Made by a program: the position numbers and the translations under genes
The notes under the pieces: model-generated
The model's input: the letters and a program-made list of their open reading frames with translations, nothing else
Database searches by the model: none
What the model was told of the DNA's origin: nothing
Shown here: positions 6,814 to 11,776 of the stretch, one piece after another
Numbering within the stretch: the first letter of the stretch is position 1
Layout: each line of letters begins with the position of its first letter
Assembly (NCBI GenBank): GCA_947459055.1
Contig: CANHCG010000020.1
Coordinates: 1-11,776 of the forward strand
DNA: 11,776 nt
Direction of reading: 5' to 3'
From: Cytophagaceae bacterium
GTDB lineage: Bacteria; Bacteroidota; Bacteroidia; Cytophagales; Spirosomataceae

Positions 6814-7698
6814 TTGTCTTTAAAAATCGCCATACACGGGAAAACCTTTACCCCAGACACCAAAGCCCTCATCGAAAAACTATGGGTGGATATTGGTACT
6901 CATATGGCACATATTGTCCTTTCTGAAAGCTTTAAAGTTCACTTACTCAGTCATGGATTTGAGATAACTAACCTTCCTTCCTATCCCGACGCCCATGGAC
7001 TCCCTGCAGGTATAGACATGGCCCTAAGCATCGGCGGAGACGGAACACTGCTAGAAACCTTGACGCACATCGGAGCCTTGGAAATCCCAATCCTAGGTAT
7101 CAACACAGGCCGATTGGGCTTTTTAGCTACCTTGTCTCCCCCAGAGGTTTCCCCGGCATTAGAACAAATAAAACAAGGGAATTATCGAATCGAAAATCGT
7201 TGTTTAGTATCTGTTCATTCAGACCTCGATTTGTTTGAAGGAAAAGATTTTGGCCTAAATGAAGTGGGGATCATGAAAACAGATACCTCGTCCATGATTC
7301 AAATCAAAGCTTTTGTGGATGGAAATTATTTAAATACTTATTGGGCCGACGGTGTCATTGTTTCCACCGCGACAGGTTCAACAGGTTATTCACTTTCCGT
7401 AGGTGGTCCTTTGGTGATGCCAAGTTCGGATATTTTCATCATCGCGCCCATGAGCCCGCACAACTTAAACGTGCGACCTTTGGTGGTTTCAAGCTCTTCC
7501 AAATTACGTTTTGAAGTAAGTTCCCGAAGTCAAAATTTCCTTGTTTCCATCGACTCACGCTCGAAGGCTGTCGATAGCAAATTGGCTATTACAGTTGAAA
7601 AAGCTGAATTTGTTGCCAAAATCGTCAAAATTCCAGGCGACGATTTCTTACAAACGCTACGCAACAAATTAAATTGGGGGCTTGATATTCGTAATTAA
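6814..7698 (+). CDS. nadK: NAD kinase
   Basis: ATP (or polyphosphate)-NAD 2'-phosphotransferase, the sole route to NADP in most bacteria; cytosolic, usually a homo-oligomer. The 294 residues match the family length. Diagnostic motifs: G-G-D-G-T-L-L at 74-80 with Asp76 as catalytic residue, N-T-G-R-L-G-F at 97-103, the N-E pair at 149-150 that contacts NAD, and D-G-V-I-V-S-T-A-T-G-S-T-G-Y at 179-192. The start is a TTG three bases after the TAA of the CBS gene. The next in-frame ATG is codon 31, which would delete the first beta strand (K-I-A-I-H-G), so TTG is required. It is last in its operon and converges on mutS with a 23-nt spacer in which I see no hairpin. Confidence 0.96.
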   Translation: MSLKIAIHGKTFTPDTKALIEKLWVDIGTHMAHIVLSESFKVHLLSHGFEITNLPSYPDAHGLPAGIDMALSIGGDGTLLETLTHIGALEIPILGINTGRLGFLATLSPPEVSPALEQIKQGNYRIENRCLVSVHSDLDLFEGKDFGLNEVGIMKTDTSSMIQIKAFVDGNYLNTYWADGVIVSTATGSTGYSLSVGGPLVMPSSDIFIIAPMSPHNLNVRPLVVSSSSKLRFEVSSRSQNFLVSIDSRSKAVDSKLAITVEKAEFVAKIVKIPGDDFLQTLRNKLNWGLDIRN

Positions 7699-7721
7699 TC
7701 TCAAAAGCAGAACTTCCAGAT

Positions 7722-10352
7722 TTACAACAACCTTTTTAACTCATTCAACTTTAACAGCGCTTCGATCGGCGACATTGTATTCACATCCAATTTCCCCAAA
7801 TCTTCCTCGATTTTCTTCAAACCCTCCGGGATTTCAGCGCCAAATAAACTCAATTGATAATTCGCTTTTGGCATATCCTTTAATTTCGCCACATGATCCT
7901 CCCGCGAATGATCTTTTTCTAAATTTTGTAAAATTTCATGGGCACGTAATACCAAGGATGTGGGCATGCCGGCCAACTGCGCCACGTGAATCCCAAAACT
8001 ATGCGCTGAACCGCCAGGTAATAATTTTCGCAAAAAGATAATTTTATTTCCCACCTCTTTGACCGAAACGTGGAAATTTTTAATGCGCGGAAAATCCTCT
8101 GACAAGGCATTCAATTCATGATAATGCGTCGCAAATAAGGTTTTCGCCCGACTTTTCGGATGATTATGAATATGCTCCGCAATCGCCCAAGCCATCGAAA
8201 CCCCATCGTAGGTAGAGGTTCCCCGACCGATTTCATCCAACAATACCAACGATTTAGAAGATAAATTATTTAAAATAGCTGCCGTTTCGGTCATCTCAAC
8301 CATAAAAGTCGATTCGCCCTTTGATAAATTATCTGATGCCCCTACTCGCGTAAAAACTTTATCCACTAATCCGATGGAAGCACTGGCGGCAGGCACATAG
8401 GAACCCATTTGCGCCATTAAAACGATCAAAGCAGTTTGACGTAATAAAGCAGATTTACCGGCCATATTGGGACCTGTAATCATCATGATTTGTTGGGTCT
8501 CCGCATCTAAATACACGTCGTTCGGGACATATTCCTCGCCGAGAGGCAGTTGTTGCTCAATCACTGGATGTCTGCCCGCCTCTATCGTAATTTCTTCCCC
8601 TTCATGCAAAGCCGGCCGAACATATTGATTTTTTTGAGCGACCCAAGCAAAACTAGACAAGACATCTAAACTGGCTAAACTGAGGGCATTAAACTGAATT
8701 AATTCCAAATATTCCAAGGCCTCCCGCACCAAATCTTGAAAAATTCCAAACTCGATCGTTGAAATTTTATCCTCCGCCGTCAAAATCTTTTCTTCGTATA
8801 TCTTTAATTCCTCCGTGATATACCGTTCCGCATTCACCAAGGTCTGTTTCCGAATCCATTCCGCCGGCACGCGATCCTTATGAGCATGGGTTACTTCCAA
8901 ATAATAACCGAAGACTTTGTTATACGAAACCTTCAAGGAGCTAATGCCAGTACGTTCGATTTCACGCTTTTGCATATCGGCCAAATAGCCCTTACCATTC
9001 GAAGAAAGCACATGTAATTCATCCAATTCGGCTAAAAAACCAGTTTTAATAATCCCGCCTTGGTGGACTAACATGGGGGCGTCATCCCGGAGGGCGGTTT
9101 CGATTTTATCAACTAGGCGTTGGCATGGATTCAATTGATCCGACGCTTTCTTGAGAAAATCGGATTTTTGCTGCCCTAATAAGGCCTGAATACCTGGAAT
9201 TTGTTGGAGCGCACGTTTCAATTGCAGCAATTCCCTTGGATTAATTCGTCCCGCAGCAACCTTTGAAATCAATCGTTCCAAATCCCCCACAGGTTTCAAT
9301 AGGGCGCTGATTTGATCTAATAAACCTTCATTAGCCAACAAACCCGCCACGCCATCCTGACGTTCCTGAATCGACTTCAAATCCTTCAGTGGCAATACCA
9401 TCCATTTTCGGAGCAAACGAGCGCCCATCGGCGTTTGGGTTTGATCCATTAATTGAATTAAAGGAACCCCTCCTTCCTGTACCGAATACACCAGTTCCAA
9501 ATTTCGAATCGTAAAGCGGTCGAGCCACACGTATTTATCTTCCTCGATGCGCTGAATGGTGGCTATATGTCCTACTTGTCGATGTTCGGTTTCGGCTAAA
9601 TAATGAAGAATCACCCCGGCGGCGATGATGCCATGGGTTAATTCTTCGATGCCAAAGCCTTTGAGGTGTTGCGTTTTAAAATGTTGGGTCAACAAAGGAT
9701 AGGTAAAATCCTTGGAGAAAATCCATTCTTCAAGCGAAAATGAATGAAAAGTGTCGCCAAAATGCTCTTCATATAGTTTCCGGTATTTCTTCGGATACAA
9801 AATCTCGGAAGGCATGAAGCTTTGAACCAATTTTTGCACATAGGCCAATGAGCCCTGCGTACACATAAATTCGCCCGTTGAAATATCTAAAAAAGCTAAT
9901 CCATACACATTTTCCTTTTCGGAATAGGCAATGGAAGCTACGTAATTATTGCGTTTATAATCTAATACTTGGTCATTAAAGGAAACCCCAGGCGTAACTA
10001 ATTCGGTTACCCCGCGTTTGACGATGCCTTTAACGGTAGCAGGATCTTCCAATTGGTCACAAATAGCAACCCGCTGACCTGCGCGAACTAATTTGGGTAA
10101 ATAGGTGTCGAGGGAATGGTGGGGAAAGCCGGCCAATTGGTCATCTGCATTTCCATTATTCCGACGCGTCAGTACGATTCCTAAAATCTTGGATGCTTTG
10201 ACCGCATCTTCGCCAAAAGTCTCATAAAAGTCCCCCACCCGAAAGAGCAAAATGGCTCCCGGGTATTTGGCTTTTATCTGATTAAACTGTCGGGATAAAG
10301 GCGTCTCCCCTTTTTTCAAGGGTTCTTGCCCATTTTCTGCTTTTTTGGCCAA
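7722..10352 (-). CDS. mutS: DNA mismatch repair protein MutS
   Basis: Mismatch-recognition ATPase that scans DNA, binds mispairs and recruits MutL. The whole length is present, 876 residues from the TTG at 10352. The mismatch-reading F-Y-E lies at 42-44 within G-D-F-Y-E-T-F. The P-loop G-P-N-M-A-G-K-S is at 627-634, Walker B L-L-D-E with Asp706-Glu707 begins the family signature D-E-I-G-R-G-T-S-T-Y-D-G, and F-A-T-H-Y-H-E follows near 740. The start is uncertain because the frame has no ATG before the mismatch domain. TTG at 10352 gives M-A-K-K, like many MutS N-termini. TTG at 10376 adds eight residues but would leave almost no leader after the -7-like box at 10384-10395. No mutL is in view; the gene stands alone between the nadK operon and a divergent GMC gene. 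Confidence 0.97.
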   Translation of the reverse strand: MAKKAENGQEPLKKGETPLSRQFNQIKAKYPGAILLFRVGDFYETFGEDAVKASKILGIVLTRRNNGNADDQLAGFPHHSLDTYLPKLVRAGQRVAICDQLEDPATVKGIVKRGVTELVTPGVSFNDQVLDYKRNNYVASIAYSEKENVYGLAFLDISTGEFMCTQGSLAYVQKLVQSFMPSEILYPKKYRKLYEEHFGDTFHSFSLEEWIFSKDFTYPLLTQHFKTQHLKGFGIEELTHGIIAAGVILHYLAETEHRQVGHIATIQRIEEDKYVWLDRFTIRNLELVYSVQEGGVPLIQLMDQTQTPMGARLLRKWMVLPLKDLKSIQERQDGVAGLLANEGLLDQISALLKPVGDLERLISKVAAGRINPRELLQLKRALQQIPGIQALLGQQKSDFLKKASDQLNPCQRLVDKIETALRDDAPMLVHQGGIIKTGFLAELDELHVLSSNGKGYLADMQKREIERTGISSLKVSYNKVFGYYLEVTHAHKDRVPAEWIRKQTLVNAERYITEELKIYEEKILTAEDKISTIEFGIFQDLVREALEYLELIQFNALSLASLDVLSSFAWVAQKNQYVRPALHEGEEITIEAGRHPVIEQQLPLGEEYVPNDVYLDAETQQIMMITGPNMAGKSALLRQTALIVLMAQMGSYVPAASASIGLVDKVFTRVGASDNLSKGESTFMVEMTETAAILNNLSSKSLVLLDEIGRGTSTYDGVSMAWAIAEHIHNHPKSRAKTLFATHYHELNALSEDFPRIKNFHVSVKEVGNKIIFLRKLLPGGSAHSFGIHVAQLAGMPTSLVLRAHEILQNLEKDHSREDHVAKLKDMPKANYQLSLFGAEIPEGLKKIEEDLGKLDVNTMSPIEALLKLNELKRLL

Positions 10353-10383
10353 AATTTTTCGGACTAATGAAAACAAAAATAAA

Positions 10384-10395
10384 GCAAAATTTATA
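10384..10395 (-). promoter_or_regulatory. -7-like box for mutS
   Basis: Minus-strand TATAAATTTTGC contains an imperfect match to TAnnTTTG (TA-rich block plus TTTTGC). A start site about 6 nt past it would fall near 10379. That gives a leader of roughly 27 nt to the TTG at 10352 but only about 3 nt to the TTG at 10376. The divergent spacer to the GMC gene is only about 50-75 nt, so both promoters must overlap closely; the plus strand shows only a weak candidate (TACATTTA near 10394). Confidence 0.35.
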
Positions 10396-10427
10396 CATTT
10401 ACCATTCTTTAAACCTATTCCAACCTA

Positions 10428-11776
10428 ATGATCAACAATTCTATTTACATTAAGTCCCAACAAGAGGTTTTTGATGTCGTAATCGTCGGCTCCGGTGCCG
10501 GAGGCGGAATGGCTGCGCATACATTAACTAAGGCGGGCGCAAAAGTATGTGTGTTAGAAGCGGGTCAACCTTTTGACCCCGCAGATCCTAAGAACATAAC
10601 GCAACTAAAATGGCCTTACGAATCCCTACGCAGGGGTTCGGGTACCACGCGAGCTTTCGGTGATTTCGATGCGGCCTATGGCGGCTGGGAAATCGATGGC
10701 GAGCCATACACTCGTAAAGACGGAACAAAATTTGATTGGTTTCGTTCCCGGATGGTCGGTGGACGGACAAATCACTGGGGTCGTATTTCCCTTCGTTTCG
10801 GACCAGACGATTTTAAACGCAAAAGCATCGATGGATTAGGAGACGACTGGCCGATTGGCTATGACGACATGAAGCCTTATTATGACAAAATCGATAAATC
10901 CTTAGGGGTTTTTGGTTCAAACGAAGGCTTACGCAATGATCCGGATGGATTTTTCTTGCCAGCGCCTAAACCACGTTTGCACGAGTTAATGATTAAAAAA
11001 GCAAATAAGGCCTTGGGTATTCCTACCTATCCTTCTCGTTTATCGATTTTAACAAAACCGATTAATAACGAGCGAGGATCTTGTTTCTACTGTTCGCAAT
11101 GTAATCGGGGTTGTTCCGCATATGCCGATTTCTCTTCCTCATCCGTGTTAATGAAACCCGCAATGGCGACTGGAAATCTAACGCTTTTGCCATTCGCCAT
11201 GGCGCGTGAAGTGATGACAGATCCGGTAACAGGCTTGGCGACAGGCGTATCCTATGTACATACAGGAACCTTACAAGAATATTCGGTACGTGGAAAAATA
11301 GTTGTTTTAGCCGCTTCTGCCGGTGAAACAGCCCGTTTATTATTGAATTCAAAAAGTGCACGCTTCCCGAATGGTATCGCGAATTCAAGTGGTGTAGTAG
11401 GTAAATACATCAATGACTCGACGGGTGCCTCTCGTTCTGCTATTATTCCTAAATTATTCGATCGGAAACGTTATAACGAGGACGGCGTAGGTGGTATGCA
11501 TATTTATACGCCTTGGTGGGGTGATAATAAGAAATTAGATTTCCCTCGTGGCTACCACATCGAATATGGTGGCGGTATGGGTATGCCAAATTACGGTTTC
11601 GGCTGGGGCATCGAAAGCTTGAACGGAAAAGAAAATTATACACGCGACGGATTGAAGAAAGCCGCGGGTGGCTACGGAGCGACCTTGAAAGAGGACTACA
11701 GACGTTTCTATGGTGCCTATGTAGGATTTGCTGGACGCGGTGAACCTGTGCCTTTGGAAAGTAATTACTGCGAAAT
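10428..11776 (+). CDS. GMC-family FAD oxidoreductase with cysteine cluster, 3' end cut by window
   Basis: From the ATG at 10428 an open frame of 449 codons runs off the right edge; comparable proteins are about 560 residues, so roughly the last fifth is missing. The FAD-binding loop G-S-G-A-G-G-G lies at 21-27 with Glu44 ending the second strand. The GMC signature region M-V-G-G-R-T-N-H-W-G is at 109-118. A cluster Cys219, Cys222, Cys225, Cys229 follows; the 219/225/229 spacing matches the [3Fe-4S] ligands I recall from bacterial FAD-glucose dehydrogenase catalytic subunits. Such enzymes oxidise sugars or polyols and pass electrons to a small subunit and cytochrome, usually in the periplasm. 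The visible N-terminus has no obvious Sec or Tat signal, so export would need a partner carrying one. The substrate is unknown. Confidence 0.9.
   Translation, partial: MINNSIYIKSQQEVFDVVIVGSGAGGGMAAHTLTKAGAKVCVLEAGQPFDPADPKNITQLKWPYESLRRGSGTTRAFGDFDAAYGGWEIDGEPYTRKDGTKFDWFRSRMVGGRTNHWGRISLRFGPDDFKRKSIDGLGDDWPIGYDDMKPYYDKIDKSLGVFGSNEGLRNDPDGFFLPAPKPRLHELMIKKANKALGIPTYPSRLSILTKPINNERGSCFYCSQCNRGCSAYADFSSSSVLMKPAMATGNLTLLPFAMAREVMTDPVTGLATGVSYVHTGTLQEYSVRGKIVVLAASAGETARLLLNSKSARFPNGIANSSGVVGKYINDSTGASRSAIIPKLFDRKRYNEDGVGGMHIYTPWWGDNKKLDFPRGYHIEYGGGMGMPNYGFGWGIESLNGKENYTRDGLKKAAGGYGATLKEDYRRFYGAYVGFAGRGEPVPLESNYCE

Noticed and set aside
7699..7721. Possible bidirectional terminator between nadK and mutS
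   Set aside because: No inverted repeat or T run could be found in the 23-nt spacer.
11062..11643. Minus-strand open frames within the GMC oxidoreductase region
   Set aside because: The plus strand here encodes the FAD enzyme with its cysteine cluster in one continuous frame; the antisense frames have no recognisable features.

Overview
The window reads as ordinary chromosomal DNA of a Bacteroidota bacterium, most likely order Cytophagales. Three things point there: AT-leaning coding sequence with tight intergenic gaps, very few Shine-Dalgarno sites, and several start codons preceded about 15-25 nt upstream by boxes close to the Bacteroidota -7 promoter element (TAnnTTTG). The protein set (group III truncated globin, vanadium-haloperoxidase-type lipoprotein, MutS, a CBS protein next to NAD kinase, a GMC oxidoreductase with a cysteine cluster) also fits. 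The genus cannot be fixed from the sequence alone.

Layout. 1-1104 (minus): the first codons of an unknown gene and, upstream of it in the same direction, a galactokinase-like GHMP sugar kinase. 1156-2241 (plus): a divergent multi-pass membrane protein of the DUF5009/HGSNAT-like acyltransferase type. 2287-5291 (minus): truncated hemoglobin, vanadium-dependent haloperoxidase/PAP2-type lipoprotein and an amine-oxidase-fold FAD oxidoreductase. The first two share a TAATG stop/start overlap. 5378-7698 (plus): a compact three-gene operon of alpha/beta hydrolase, CBS/ACT-like protein and NAD kinase. 7722-10352 (minus): mutS, convergent with the NAD kinase operon. 10428 to the right edge (plus): a 3'-truncated GMC oxidoreductase divergent from mutS.

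Working together: the hydrolase-CBS-nadK operon supplies NADP and may carry a nucleotide-sensing partner for the kinase. The haloperoxidase-like lipoprotein and globin are translationally coupled, which suggests a shared redox or reactive-species role, though this is inference. MutS is the mismatch-repair housekeeping protein. The GMC enzyme probably oxidises a sugar or polyol and feeds electrons through an Fe-S cluster to a partner encoded outside the window.

No stretch longer than about 90 bases lacks a gene. I found no tRNA, rRNA, CRISPR array, insertion sequence, prophage or defence system, and I see no clear previously undescribed system. The best leads are a G9 tract inside the ATP-binding loop of the sugar kinase, the globin/haloperoxidase coupling, tandem -7 boxes, non-ATG starts on nadK and mutS, and the CBS/ACT-like partner of NAD kinase.
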